This document shows, one piece after another, positions 30,035-41,084 of a DNA stretch of 64,000 bases. Position 1 is the stretch's first letter. Each line of letters starts with the position of its first letter. The DNA is taken from positions 90,428,721 through 90,492,720 of the forward strand of contig OX235263.1 of assembly GCA_944472135.2 (NCBI GenBank), written 5' to 3'. The stretch comes from Trichobilharzia regenti (taxonomy: Eukaryota > Platyhelminthes > Trematoda > Strigeidida > Schistosomatidae). The notes under the pieces are model-generated. The model was not told the DNA's origin and ran no database searches. It was given only the letters and a program-made list of their open reading frames with translations. The translations under genes and the position numbers were made by a program.

Positions 30035-33000
30035 TTACAGAGATTGAATACATCTGCGCCATTGACAACGATTTTGAGCCATGTCACCTATTGTCTCCAG
30101 CCATTGATTCCTAGAGTCCCGAGGGCCCCAACCCGGGAGTCTGCATCTCCCTACCTGACTCAGTTTAACTGTCAAGGATTTCATGGATTGATGCCATGTT
30201 TTTGTTTGGCCACCACTGGCTCTTTTCCAACCTGAACCTATATCAGCTAACAATGCCCGTCGGGGGAGGCGGTGGTTAGGCATGCGCACCACGTGACCTA
30301 GCCATCTTAGTCTATGTAACTTTATAACCTCGTCGATTGATTTTCCCTCTTTGCCCAACACTCTACGCCTAACGTCAACATTACTTATCTTGTGAAACCA
30401 CCTAACGTGAGACAGAGATCGCAGACATCTATGATCGAAAGCAGTCAACCTTTTCATGTCTTCAACGCGTATTGGCCATGTTTCAGAGCCATAGAGAAGG
30501 ACGGAGCGAACTGATGAGCAGTACACACGTCCCTTGGTTGATAACCGGATGTCACGCCTACGCCAGAGATGGTGTAAGTCAGCGAAAGCAGCTCGAGCTT
30601 TTCGGATCCGTGCTGAGATTTCATCGCCAATCAGTCCGTTGGTGCTAATACAACTTCCCAAGTAGGTGAAGTGGTCAACATGTTCTATCACTTCACTCCC
30701 TATCACTAAGTTAGGGGTTGACGTCGTCCAGTCCTGTAGCAGCATCTTACATTTTGCAGGGGCGAATCGCATGCCAAACATACGAAGATTGCTGCTCAAG
30801 GTGTTCAGAAGACTCTGCATTTTGTCAGCATCCTCCCCTAACAGGACTATGTCATCTGCATATTCTAAGTCCATTAGATTATTCCCTGGTAACAAGTCGA
30901 TTCCTAAGTCACTACGTTCAGTTAAGGATACTTCCATTAGCATATCTATGATGAAGTTAAACAGAAATGGGGAAAGTGGACATCCCTGTCGGACACCACT
31001 GGTTGTTACTAATTCAGATGACAATTCCCCATAAGCCCTTACACGACTACGTGAGTTTGAATAGAGTGCCTTGATTAGTGCAATGTACTTTCTTGGCACT
31101 CCCTTCACAGTCAGACATTGCCATAGTACCTTTCGGTCCACGGAGTCGAAGGCCGCCTTCAAGTCAAGAAATATGACAATTGTTGGACGCCGAAAAGTGT
31201 GTCTATGTTCTAGAATCTGTCGAAGAGTGAAGATATGATCTATGCACCCTCTACCTGGTCTAAAGCCTGCTTGATTTTCCCTTGTCTGTTCCTCCCGAGT
31301 TCTGCTTAGTCTATGCATGATTACTGAGCCTAGGATTTTAGAGACTATGTTCGTTAGGCTGATCCCCCTATGATTATCACACGAGGACTTGTTTCCCTTC
31401 TTGAATATCGGTATAATAAGTGACTTACCCCAGTCTGATGGTACTGTCTCTGATTCCCAGACTTTGCCTAGTACCTCAGTTAATCTACAAACTAGTATGT
31501 CACCCCCATATTTAAACACCTCCGGAATAATTCCGTCGGGTCCTGCCGCTTTGCCTCGTTTCAAATTACTGATAGCTTTTGTAACCTCACCTACAGACGG
31601 CGGACCAGTGTCTATATCCCATTCGGGTACGTGGTGGATGGCGGGGAGGTTCAGTGTGGCTGTAGGCAAGTTAAATTGTTCCTCAAAGTGTTCTTTCCAG
31701 CGTTCAAGGCGTCTATCCTGAGAGCTAATTAAGGAGCCATTTTTCTCAGAAATAGTCTCACTTATGAATTGCCTTTTCCCGCCCGATTCTGTGATGAGTC
31801 TAAAGAGTTGCCTAGTGTTGCCTATCGCCAATGCTTTTTCCATCTCTTTCGCCTTTGTCACCCACCACTGTTCACGGTCCTTGCGGAGACTTTTAGTAAG
31901 TTTCCTTTTGTGCAGCTTTCGCTCCTCATTGAATTCGGAGCTCGCCGGAATAAGTCTTCTAGCATCTATCAGTTCGGATGAGGCAGTCGAAATCCAGTGG
32001 TTTTTACTCACCTTTGGATTTGTCTTATTCACAGCTTTTACAGCTGTATCTATAGCTGACTGAATATTCTTCCAGGCTTCTCCAGGGTGAGCACAGCTGT
32101 CGGATTCAGATATGCGTTTAGCTAGTTCTTCCTCAAATAGGGATTTAGTTTCCTGATCGAGCTGGGGGCGTAATGGTTTTACCGCCAGCTGTTTCCTACG
32201 TCCGTTCAGTCGTAAGCACACACGAGCCCGGACCAGTGCGTGATCGGTATCTACACACGTGTTCCAGAAGGAGCGACAATCTCCTACCGACCCACGCCAA
32301 CGATAGCTTATTGCTATGTGGTCTATTTGTGTCCAGCGTTGGTTTGATGATGGGGGTCGCCAGGTTAAACAGTGTCTCTCCTTGTGTTTAAAGTTAGTGC
32401 TTACAAGAAACAAATGATTATCTGAACAGAACTGTAGGAGACGGTCACCGTTGTCGGTTCGCTGGCACGGAACTCCATAGGTGCCACCGACATCCTTCTC
32501 AGATTGACACAATTTCCCTACTTGAGCGTTGAAGTCACCAGCTAGAACGACTATATCTGAGCGTTTAGCCTTTCTCACCAAACTAGACAGCTTTTGGTAG
32601 AACTCATCCTTCGTTTCATCCGAACTGCAGTCAGTGGGGGCGTAGGCGGAGATTACGAAAAGGCATCGGCGAGTAGTGCAGTCCTTTCTCCTTCTTACTG
32701 ATCCGTTCAGACGGACAGCACACATTCGGCTATCTACTGGGATCCAGTCAAGCAATGTCTTTTCTGCCCTAGTACTCAGAGCTATCCCTACGCCAGCTAA
32801 TCCCCGTGAACTAGCTGTGGCATCTCCTGACACCCTCAAGGTGAATTTTGAAGATTCATCCTGTTGGCCAGGTGGGGTTAGGTGAATAACCACACTTGGG
32901 TCTTGTATGCGTGTTTCTGAAACACAACATACATCAATGGCTCGAGATGCCAGGGTCTTAGCTAGTGATGCTTGTTGTCCTATTTGGCAAAGTGTCCTAA

Positions 33001-33535
33001 CATTAAATGCTCCTATATGAAATTGGTGGCGTGGCTTTAGGAGACTATCCGTGGTGGTTTTTTGGCTTTCGTCGTTTTTAGTGGACACAGAGTGAAGAGG
33101 GAGTGAGGAGCCATCAAGTAGAGGAGTTGCATCACTGGGGGGAAGGTAAGGTAATAGAGATGAAGATGAAGACAAAGATAAGTGAGGATTAGAGAGGTTT
33201 TGTGTGCATTTCGGATTGTGAGGGCGATTGTTACTTCCCGGCTGCCCACACCGTGGAAGTTGGTTGCGTGACCGCAGAGCCCAGGGGACAACTGCTTGAG
33301 GCCGGTCACACGCGGCCTGTTTTTGTTCGTTCTTTTTTGTTTGGTGTGCCTCAGTAGCATACTTATCACTCCCGCCCTGTGACACGGCAGCAGGAAGCGC
33401 GGTCGTTGTTAATCCGGGCCACGGCCGATCCGGCATGAAATTTTGTGAATTTGTATTGGACATGGTATTGGATTGGGTAGCTGCTTTTTGTTTAACCGCT
33501 ATCCAAACAACCTGCCTGGCATGGTAGAACCTCAA
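30035..33535 (-). CDS. RTE-type LINE polyprotein: AP-like endonuclease and reverse transcriptase (1166 aa)
   Basis: Encodes the enzymes that nick target DNA and copy element RNA into it. Residues about 170-430 form the endonuclease: [12 protein letters not shown] near 170, catalytic Glu in [20 protein letters not shown] near 330 and [11 protein letters not shown] near 425, so the known catalytic residues are present. RT spans about 600-930: GKAAGPDGI near 660, [31 protein letters not shown] and [10 protein letters not shown] (YADD near 892). The C-terminal region contains [24 protein letters not shown] and [11 protein letters not shown]. The N-terminal 165 residues are basic, Ser/Pro-rich and of unknown role. 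The first ATG (33535) lies 90 bases from the element's 5' terminus. Confidence 0.93.
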   Translation of the reverse strand: MRFYHARQVVWIAVKQKAATQSNTMSNTNSQNFMPDRPWPGLTTTALPAAVSQGGSDKYATEAHQTKKNEQKQAACDRPQAVVPWALRSRNQLPRCGQPGSNNRPHNPKCTQNLSNPHLSLSSSSSLLPYLPPSDATPLLDGSSLPLHSVSTKNDESQKTTTDSLLKPRHQFHIGAFNVRTLCQIGQQASLAKTLASRAIDVCCVSETRIQDPSVVIHLTPPGQQDESSKFTLRVSGDATASSRGLAGVGIALSTRAEKTLLDWIPVDSRMCAVRLNGSVRRRKDCTTRRCLFVISAYAPTDCSSDETKDEFYQKLSSLVRKAKRSDIVVLAGDFNAQVGKLCQSEKDVGGTYGVPCQRTDNGDRLLQFCSDNHLFLVSTNFKHKERHCLTWRPPSSNQRWTQIDHIAISYRWRGSVGDCRSFWNTCVDTDHALVRARVCLRLNGRRKQLAVKPLRPQLDQETKSLFEEELAKRISESDSCAHPGEAWKNIQSAIDTAVKAVNKTNPKVSKNHWISTASSELIDARRLIPASSEFNEERKLHKRKLTKSLRKDREQWWVTKAKEMEKALAIGNTRQLFRLITESGGKRQFISETISEKNGSLISSQDRRLERWKEHFEEQFNLPTATLNLPAIHHVPEWDIDTGPPSVGEVTKAISNLKRGKAAGPDGIIPEVFKYGGDILVCRLTEVLGKVWESETVPSDWGKSLIIPIFKKGNKSSCDNHRGISLTNIVSKILGSVIMHRLSRTREEQTRENQAGFRPGRGCIDHIFTLRQILEHRHTFRRPTIVIFLDLKAAFDSVDRKVLWQCLTVKGVPRKYIALIKALYSNSRSRVRAYGELSSELVTTSGVRQGCPLSPFLFNFIIDMLMEVSLTERSDLGIDLLPGNNLMDLEYADDIVLLGEDADKMQSLLNTLSSNLRMFGMRFAPAKCKMLLQDWTTSTPNLVIGSEVIEHVDHFTYLGSCISTNGLIGDEISARIRKARAAFADLHHLWRRRDIRLSTKGRVYCSSVRSVLLYGSETWPIRVEDMKRLTAFDHRCLRSLSHVRWFHKISNVDVRRRVLGKEGKSIDEVIKLHRLRWLGHVVRMPNHRLPRRALLADIGSGWKRASGGQTKTWHQSMKSLTVKLSQVGRCRLPGWGPRDSRNQWLETIGDMAQNRCQWRRCIQSL

Positions 33536-33556
33536 GAGACATAAGTCTCAGCCAGT

Positions 33557-33624
33557 ATAGCTTGATTAGGTCATTGCGGTGTTCAAGCCCGACCACCACG
33601 TCAAGGTAGCAGCTTTCGGTCGGG
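33557..33624 (-). ncRNA. HDV-like ribozyme candidate at 5' end of RTE copy B
   Basis: Appears identical to the copy A fold: P1 of 7 bp begins at nucleotide 1 of the element (33624) and closes at nucleotides 31-37. P3 is 3 bp with a 7-base loop. A self-cleaving RNA of this class cuts just upstream of P1, which is exactly the element boundary defined here by the target-site duplication. Confidence 0.62.
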
Positions 33625-34049
33625 GTTTTCACACCTTCTAGGTCACTTGTATTGGAACTGATTGTTCCTTTGGCTTGAACTTTGACACTTTGTATGTGAG
33701 GTTTCTTTCTTATCTGTCGATAAATTTTGTTTATCTCAATGTGTCTATTGATTGACGATTCACTAGAATACCAGGTGGGCTTCTAAAAATTCTCCGGCCA
33801 GCATTCTTGGTGTTTCCTCTGTCTAATATTTGAACGTTGTCCCAGTCGAATTGATGTCCGTGGTTGTCTGTGTGTAGTGAAATGAGGGAGTGTATATCAT
33901 GTCTTTTGACGGCTAGCTTATGATCGTGGATACGAAGATGAAAGGCATGTCCACTTTGGCTTATGTTTTTCGCATTTGTTACAATTTATTTTGTAGATGA
34001 TTTTGGTTTTATCTTCTTTCTCTGTTGAGTCTTTTGGTTGACATAGAAT

Positions 34050-35285
34050 TTAGTGAAGTGACTTTGTTGGTTTGTGTACGACGTCGATTCCTAAAGGTTT
34101 GAAGAGCCTTGTAGTGATTTCTGAGATATCCTTTATATATTTTAAGGTGATTTTCTTTATGTTCTCCTTGGAGGCCTTTGGTTTGATAGGTTGGCTTGGG
34201 GGTATATGTCTTTTGATGAAATTCCGCTGATATCCATTCTTTTGGAGGACGTCTATGAGATATTTTTCTTCAATTTTCCTTGAGGTAGGTGGGAGTACTG
34301 CAGTGAGTCCGGGCCGGCCCTCTTGAATAGTGTTTGCATACATTTCCTTTTGTGTGTTATTGGATTGTTGCTGTTGTAGTTCAGGATTTGGTTTGTGTGA
34401 GTTGATTTTCTATAAACTTGAGTTTCTAATTCCCCTGTGGTTGTTCGCTTGACTAATACGTTCAAAAATGGGATTTTGTTCTCGGATTCCTCTTCTCTTG
34501 TGAATTTGATGTCATTGAAGACGTTGTTTATTAAGTTGTGGGTTTTATCTAACTCGTTTCTTTTGATTATTACAAATGTGTCGTCGACGTAACATCCAAA
34601 TCTTGGGTTTGATCTTTAGTAGAGTTATTTTTTCGATCCTTTGCATCACTGCTTCTGCAATCAAACCTAATATTGGCGATCCCATGGGTGTTCCTTTGAC
34701 TTGTTCGTATTTTTGGCCGTTGAATTGGAAGTACGTTGTTAGGTATAGGTTTATGCATTCCATCCAGCTTGTGTGTTGCATTTTTGATTGTTGTGGAAGG
34801 TGTTCTTCGTTGCTAAGTAATCGCTCCATGGTTTTTTTGCTAGTTTTTGTCCGACTGAGGTATATAATGTTGTGACGTCGAAGGATATCATTATTTCTTG
34901 TTCATCTATTTGGATGACTGATTTTTTCTAGAAATTTGATAGCAGAGTTGATGGAGTGATCATACGATTCCGTTAGGTGTTTTAGTTTTTTGTATAATTC
35001 TTTGGATAAATTATATGTTGGAGTTCCTGGGAGTGATACAATTGGTCGTAACGGGATATGTGGCTTTTGTATTTAGGGTCTGCTGTAGAATCGGGGTAGG
35101 ACTGGTCCATTGGATTTCATTCGCCATTGGTTTTGTTTTATGATCTGTCCAGTTTTGGTGAGCTTGTTTAAGCTTCTTTGGATGCAGTTGTCCAATGTTT
35201 GTATAGGATTTGTTGGGAGTTGTTGATATACATCCTCGTCTTTGAGTAGTTCTTCAGCTTTCTTGGTGTATTCTTCTCTGTCCAT
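34050..35285 (-). pseudogene. PLE reverse transcriptase, frameshifted
   Basis: Pieces in order: 35073-35285 (MDREEYTKKAEELLKDEDVY, preceded by an open RRDIVILPADKGRTTVV block with the in-frame start upstream), 34545-34829 (FNGQKYEQVKGTPMGSPILG, the conserved MGSP turn of PLE RT), and CYVDDTFVIIKR (34555-34595, catalytic YVDD) one frame away. These are followed by IPFLNVLVKRTTTGELETQV (34253-34465) and 34050-34343 (LIDVLQKNGYQRNFIKRHIP). At least three frameshifts are needed. PLE RT is related to telomerase RT. Confidence 0.82.
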
Positions 35286-35394
35286 GACTACTGTTGTTCT
35301 TCCTTTGTCGGCTGGTAGAATGACGATGTCCCTCCTATTTTTCAGCTTTTTTGAGGGCCTTTAGTTCTTGGGAGTTGTGTGTGTTGTTTTTTCT

Positions 35395-35515
35395 GTTTGA
35401 CCACTGGTACGATTGTTCGGCGTATCTCTTCCTGTGTTTCAACTCTAAAGAAATAAGGGCCCTCAAAAAGCTGAAAAACAAGGACATCAGCCACACGAAA
35501 CTCTATAGTGAAATT
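35395..35515 (+). mobile_element. Inverted PLE RT N-terminal fragment
   Basis: GGGCCCTCAAAAAGCTGAAA at about 35458 is the near reverse complement of sequence at about 35345-35365 in the minus-strand PLE. It encodes the same RALKKLKNKDI segment. The two face each other head to head with a centre at about 35400. Confidence 0.65.
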
Positions 35516-35744
35516 TTATTTATTTATTTATTTTATAAACCAACAGGCGAGAGCCGATTGCTGGACGGATGTGCAGTAGAAGAGGGAGATCGTCGAATGA
35601 AATGCACTCACAGCTAGAGTGGAATTCCAATGGGAAGTGATGAGCTGGTAGTCAGTGCGAGGATGATATGGGGAAGGTCGTGTGTTGTGGAGTAGGAGGA
35701 GGTGAGAGATTATGGCGAATCGTGGGATCAGCCAGATGAAGAGG
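35516..35744. other. Unassigned repeat-like sequence
   Basis: Contains (TTTA)n at about 35518-35534 and a GA-rich stretch. No family recognised. Confidence 0.35.
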
Positions 35745-36105
35745 ACAACAGATATGATAGAGAATGTTTGTAACTCAGGTGGATGATTTTGATGTGGTTG
35801 TGTTCTCTGAGCTAGCTGGATAGTTAATTTGTGAAGCTTTCATTGCCCTACTTACTAGGCAACATCTTCAGCGCATACTTCAATTTCTTGAAGTGAGCTT
35901 TTAGATTTCTCCACGAGTTTATTAATCATCTCTCCTGGTGACTTTGGACGTCATTGGTTGTTTTTGTGTGTTTTCGCACCTTCTAGGTTACTTGTATTGG
36001 AACTGATTGTTTCTTTGACTTGAACTTCGACCCTTTGTGTGTGAGATTTACATCTTATCGATTGGTAAATTTAATTTATGTCAATGTGTCTATTGATTGA
36101 TGATT
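35745..36105 (-). mobile_element. PLE 3' terminal fragment
   Basis: Matches 29649-29869 plus 33625-33760, the PLE 3' region without the RTE insert (GTGTGTTTTCGCACCTTCTAG is the empty site). It stops at about 36105, where the opposite orientation begins. Confidence 0.75.
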
Positions 36106-36620
36106 CGTATCCATGATCATAAACTAGCCGTCAAAAGACATGACACCCACTCCCTCATATCACTCGGTACATACAGACAACCACGGACATCAATTCGACT
36201 GGGACAACCAACGTTCAAATAGACAGACGAAACAACAAGAATGCTAGCCAGAGAAATTTTAGAAGCCCACCTGGTATTCTAGTGAATCGTCAATCAATAG
36301 ACACATTGAGATAGACAAAAATTTTCCAACCGATAAGAAAGAAACCTCACACACAAAGGGTCAAAGTTCAAGCCAAAGAAACAACCAGTTCCAATACAAG
36401 TGACCTAGAAGGTGCGAAAACACACAAAAACAACTAATCACGAGGTCCAAGGTGGTCACCAGGAAAGATGATTAATAAACTCGTGGAGAAATCTAGAATC
36501 TCACTTCAATAGATTGAAGCATGCGCTGAAGTGAGGATGTTGCCTAGTAAGTAGGGCAATGAAAGCTTCACAAATTAACTATCCAGCTAGCTCAGAGAAC
36601 ACAACCACATCAAAAAAGAG
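36106..36620 (+). mobile_element. PLE 3' fragment (GIY-YIG end and 3' UTR), opposite orientation
   Basis: Begins within the GIY-YIG domain (IHDHKLAVKRHDTHSL-like, ATCCATGATCATAAACTAGC) and runs through the 3' UTR to about 36620. Together with 35745-36105 it forms a tail-facing inverted pair. Confidence 0.72.
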
Positions 36621-36649
36621 GACAACAGAGAATAGAAAAATGTGGCAAT

Positions 36650-36960
36650 GTGTTCTTGAAGCCAGTACTATGTTCCACTCGGAACCCAAGGTAATAATAA
36701 TAATAATATCGAAATGGAATTAAGAAAATCTTAATGGATGAGGAGTTCGCGAAGACATGACGTACTGCTGGAAGTTGAAGAACCCTAAATTATGGGTAAT
36801 AATAATTCACTTGGAGGAGGTCATGTGAAGAGGAGATGAAAGCATGTGGGCAGACTTGGAGCGGGGTGAAAAAGTTGGCAGAAAACCGAAGGCATTGGAG
36901 ACTCGCAACTGAAGCCCTATGTTCCTCTAGGAATTAAAGGATATAATAATAATAGTAACA
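36650..36960 (+). mobile_element. RTE-type LINE 3' end fragments
   Basis: Two short pieces: GAAGCCAGTACTATGTTCCACTCGG then (ATA)n at about 36695, and GGAGGAGGTCATGTGAAGAG through GGATATAATAATAATAG. They match C-terminal and 3' ends of non-LTR elements seen better at 43308-43560 and 46370-46745. Confidence 0.6.
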
Positions 36961-37024
36961 GTTAATTCCAAAAACAGTACCTGTGATACAGAATTGAATT
37001 CTCAGCATTAAAAGATAAAAAACT

Positions 37025-38175
37025 CTTTACAAAGCTTTTTAATTTGAGGGGAGGAGAAACGGTCAAATTTGACGAATAGTGTTTCTTTTGGACAGAAGAT
37101 TTCAAAACAGAATTTCAGATAAGATGTAATATTAGAGGTAGTGTCATCAAGTGAATCATCAATAAACGGATCCCCATCTTATGTTACTGAGCATTGCTCC
37201 TAAGATGATGTACGTTCTCATTTGAGTAACATCAGTGAACAACTTTCTTAGACAAGTTTGAGAAGGCTTTACTGTGTAACTTTCCGTAAATTTTGAGTAA
37301 AACTCGTACAATACAGTGATCAGAATTGAAGAGCCGAGCTTTTTTACGAGCTTCGTATATTGCAGAATCATTTATAAATACTAAATCAAGTGAAGTATTT
37401 TGTCGAGTTGGGAAGTTAACAACATTTTCATGGCCCAGCAATGTAATAAAACTGTTGTCGCAGGAGTTGAAGTTACCAGTCACTGCAGACAAGGAGTTAC
37501 CAAACGAAGCAGCAGCAAAAATAATGAGTTCATTAGTGAAGATCGATTGTTCTGAGGGACTGCAACAAGGTGTGATATAGATATTTGTGACAAAAATGAA
37601 GCTATACTTAGATAAGTGTTTAAGTCGACATTTAACAGTTATACAATCAATATTGTCATTTGAGAATTTGAAGCAGACGTAATTGGCAGTAGACCTATGA
37701 GAATTAATAAAAGTGGAAACACCACCGCCTCTCTTCTTCTTTGAGGCTGCATCGGTCTTGTCTTTACATTGTGAAACCACTTAAGGAGACTAAATTATCG
37801 TCAAATGAATCGTGGAGCCAAGTTTCTTGAAAAGTAATTACACCAGTATTACAATATACATTTGAGTATAGTAGAGAACGCAAGTAACTAATCTTGTTCG
37901 GTAGAGATCTGCAATTTGTGCTCATAATCACAGGAACAGTCATCAAATGCATTGGAGTACGTACGCTTTAAAGCTTGTGGCCATCCACCATGAAGCTTTT
38001 TCTTAAGTTTGCTAGAAACTAGTAAATCAGCCGGTTGGAAACGTTTTAAATAACTGTCAGAGTAAACAATACGATTAGGACACATAATTGAATGATTAAA
38101 ATAAAATAAATCCGAGGAAATAGATACAATACGTAGGATGGCGATTTTGGTAGCCCAAGATTTAAGCAGGCCGCA
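37025..38175 (-). mobile_element. LINE-2 family fragment, 5' part only
   Basis: Shares the 5' start GGCCTGCTTAAATCTTGGG (38175) with LINE-2. It encodes N-terminus and endonuclease in three frames: 37888-38196, 37764-37952 (STNCRSLPNKISYLRSLLYS, FQETWLHDSF) and 37232-37780 (GGGVSTFINSH, TGNFNS, FNSDHCIVRVL). It stops near 37025 before the RT domain, so it lost its 3' portion after insertion. Confidence 0.8.
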
Positions 38176-38430
38176 CAGATGTAAAATATTGATCATGGAA
38201 ACAACCCCCTCCCCCTACTACAGCGACTCTCAGCTGTATGCATTTTTAACGACACCGTTGATTCTGGACAAGAAAACAAGAGATCGCCAGTTTGCTTTGA
38301 TTTTTAGAGCGATTTTCCACTTGGTATAAAGTGTGAAAGACACTTTTTGAAATCATAAAGTTTCTTTCTTTTTTTTAAACAGATTTCTCAACTCAATCAC
38401 AATTAGGAGGTATCTTAACCTGTCCACTTA
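38176..38430. other. Nothing recognised
   Basis: No ORF or repeat of known family. Confidence 0.35.
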
Positions 38431-38745
38431 TTCATTGGCTTATATACGAATGGTGGTTGCTCTGAGAGATATATGCATATTCAAGCATTGGTTTGTAGCG
38501 ATTTGGTTGGTTACAGGATTTCATCATGAGCTGACATTGGTTAGAGAACCATTGGAGTACTGGACAGTTGTTTCGTCCTAGTTTTGGACTGACTCTTCAG
38601 AAGTACGCACCCACCACCAGGATTCGAACCCAGGACCTTCTGGTTACAAGGCGAGCTTGCTCCTGGACCATTAAACCACTGGGACCCGATCCAGTGGCCC
38701 ATGAATTCCAACTTCTGCCAATTCACTATATAGCGCAACTATATA
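38431..38745 (-). mobile_element. tRNA-derived hammerhead SINE (SINE-H), left arm of inverted pair
   Basis: On the minus strand: A box CAGTGGTTTAATGGTCC, B box GGTTCGAATCC, then a hammerhead-like tail (TTCTGAAGAGTC...CTAGGACGAAAC, about 38563-38605) and GTCCAGTACTCC. The conserved CUGANGA core is damaged, so self-cleavage is unlikely. Confidence 0.75.
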
Positions 38746-39120
38746 GCCAATGTCTTCGGCAAGTATTTGTCGTCACACCCAACCTGCTGCAACCTACTGC
38801 TCACAACTTCCTACTGGAACCCCAGGTAACTACCTACCTGAATAGGGCCAGTCGCCAGTGAGCATCTCATTGATATTCAGGCATTGGTTTGTAGGAATTT
38901 GGAACTCATGGGCCATTGGATCGGGTCCCAGTGGCTTAACGGTCTACGAGCTAGCTCGCTTTAAAACCAGAAAGTCCTGGGTTCGAACCCCTAGTGGTGG
39001 ATGCGTACTGATGACGAGTCCCAAACTAGGACGAAACAGCTGACTGTTCAGTACTCCCAGGTGGTTTTCCAATGGTTCTCTTACCAATGTCAGCTCATGA
39101 TGAAATCCTGTGACCAGATA
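38746..39120 (+). mobile_element. SINE-H, right arm of inverted pair
   Basis: Same family on the plus strand: GGTCCCAGTGGCTTAACGGTC, GGTTCGAACCCC, then ATGACGAGTCCCAAACTAGG and ACGAAACAGC (about 39008-39042). The first core base is A instead of C, which should disable the hammerhead. The intervening 38746-38880 is the family's 5' body. Confidence 0.75.
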
Positions 39121-39439
39121 TATGGATAATTGATGATGGCTAGGTCATTTGTTACAGGTTTTTACTTTACTCATAGATTTTCTAGATTTGGGACAGTTTG
39201 GAAGAAAGGGTTAGAGAATAAGACAAATAGTATTTGAATTCGTTTCCATCTGCTAACTTGACATAATTCTCCAGATGATTGTAGAACTCAGGGGGTCAAG
39301 GCTTATTCATCAAATGAATGTTATACTACTTTTAAGTAACGCCTCTTGTATTTTTGCTGCATTGGATTTGTTTTGTTTTTCTCCAATGAGCTGCTAACCA
39401 TCTCCCTCTATCTAGGCAGTTGTGAGGTAATTAATCCGG

Positions 39440-39905
39440 AGTGCATTTTTAAAGTTAGAGAGAGAAAGAGAATCACTGAAAGCCAAGTAGAACTGGAAAT
39501 TTGTTTCGTCTTGGCTAGGGACTCTTCATCAGTATACTGTTGTCATGATGGCACATTGAGCTGAACCCTGGGCCTTCAAGTTATGAATAAGGCTACTGGG
39601 ACGGAGTCGAATAGTCCGTCAGTATTCATTTCTACCGATTCGCGATGATGTACAATACCACTGGACTCAGTAGTCCCCATTGTTCATGACTTCTCTCCAA
39701 ACTTCCAGGAATTCTATATCCAGTAGTCAGTTATTAGTGAACGCAAGTTAGATTTTAAGCACCGTTGATTTCATCCCAGTAGTTCAATGATCTACGGGTT
39801 GGCCTCATAGCCTTAAGGTCCTGGTTGCGATCCTCAGTGGACTGCTGAGGAATCCCAGACTAGGATGAAAGGATCGTTCGATACCATCAAATTGATGTCA
39901 TTTCG
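39440..39905. mobile_element. Inverted pair of degenerate SINE-H copies
   Basis: Minus copy at about 39440-39620 (TTTCGTCTTGGCTAGGGACTC, ACCCTGGGCCTTCAAGTTAT) and plus copy at about 39660-39905 (CCCAGTAGTTCAATGATCTA, GGTCCTGGTTGCGATCC, AATCCCAGACTAGGATGAAA). Both are heavily mutated. Confidence 0.6.
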
Positions 39906-40789
39906 TGACTAAACTTGTGATCCGAGTTTAGAGTTTTTACATGGTATTCTGATTTAGTACACAGTAATGTCACCAGTAATCTCTGAACGCCTCTAAACTG
40001 TTCTAAAGTTTATACAGAACATACTTAATTTGATTATATTTTTCAACAAATAGAAATTCAATGAACAGACATTTGGGAGGGTTTGAAAATTATTTCTTAA
40101 GGACTGGACTGTCCTACGTTATAATTTAAGTAGTTCAACAGTATTTCCATTGGACACTGACTAGTGTCATGCGTTTAGTTCTTTGCTTGGTATAGAGTGA
40201 ATTTTATCAGTCGAGTTTGCGAAGTAGCCATCATGCTGTGTGGATGTCCATCACGGAGTGTACTCTAATAACAAGAGTTCAGGAATATACTAGACGGATA
40301 CCACTAAATCAAGCAAAATAGACTTTATTTACCTTACGAGGGAAAACGTACGAACAAAATATTACGGAAACGCGTGCAAAGTAGAGTCAGTTTACGTCTC
40401 AGAATCAGTTTTAAGAAAAAAATCCAAGCCAGGTCAGTAGTACCCAAGCTTAATTTTGCGAACATTTGTAGGTACTTATGAGTAGTATAAAAATAACGCC
40501 TAAATAAAATTCAAAAGATGATGTCATTATCGTTGTTGTATTACGAATATTCTTGCAGTAGTACAGTCTTTCACAATATTCTGGTTATATATGACAAAAG
40601 GATGAATAAACACGTCGTCATTCTAGTAGGTCAGGTGATCTGGGATAGACTAGCAGAGAGGTGGCAACCATTATTCTGTGTTCATAAAGTTAAAAAATTA
40701 GACGGAGGGAATGTTAAGAGGCTTTACCTTCTTCTGACACATAGTGAATAATATACTTTTTCTTACTACTATTATTATATTTATTCACT
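39906..40789. other. Unassigned
   Basis: Short frames near 40518-40751 have no recognised relatives. No repeat structure assigned. Confidence 0.35.
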
Positions 40790-40945
40790 TTTTGCATTCC
40801 GAATGGAACTTAGGGTTTAGGCTGCCTACTCCATTGTACTGGCTTTCAGCTGGCTGCACAACCTCTTCGCATGATCTCCTTCATGTCACCGTCAGATGCC
40901 TAAGTCTTCACTCCACATTCTCGTTTCAACTAGGAACTACTTCTT
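40790..40945 (-). mobile_element. Possible diverged RTE 3' end fragment
   Basis: The pattern of CATTCCGAATGGAACTTAGG and GCATGATCTCCTTCATGTCA parallels the better preserved minus-strand fragment at 43380-43540. Low identity. Confidence 0.4.
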
Positions 40946-41084
40946 ATGTTCAAGTGAAGATAACAGTTAGTGTTGAATTGATCCAAAATAGGGTCTAGTA
41001 GCTACAGGGGCTACTGGCTCGAGTCCTACAGCGGTCGAGACTTCTCTTCTACCCCCAGTCGCTATCTTTATTAGATTTTTATCA

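Larger units (their letters stand above)
29870..33624 (-). mobile_element. RTE-type LINE, copy B, full-length with intact ORF
   Basis: A 3755-base element inserted in the PLE 3' region. GTTTTC at 29864-29869 and again at 33625-33630 forms a target-site duplication and fixes both ends. The 5' end gives the same HDV-like fold as copy A. The 3' end on the minus strand is ...GTTGAATCCAGACA. It has a single uninterrupted ORF, so it is a candidate for recent or current activity. Confidence 0.92.
29649..35370 (-). mobile_element. Penelope-like element (PLE) split by RTE copy B
   Basis: The minus-strand PLE runs from about 35370 down to 33625, is interrupted by RTE copy B, and resumes at 29869-29649 with its 3' terminal region. 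Ignoring the RTE, the sequence rejoins at GTTTTC, matching the uninterrupted copy at 35745-36105. Coding order is RT N-terminus (35.07-35.36 kb), RT core (34.5-34.9 kb), RT C-terminus (34.05-34.5 kb) and GIY-YIG endonuclease remnants (33.75-34.05 kb). The 3' tail includes a CTGAAGATG...GAAAGC segment resembling a hammerhead core. Confidence 0.82.
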
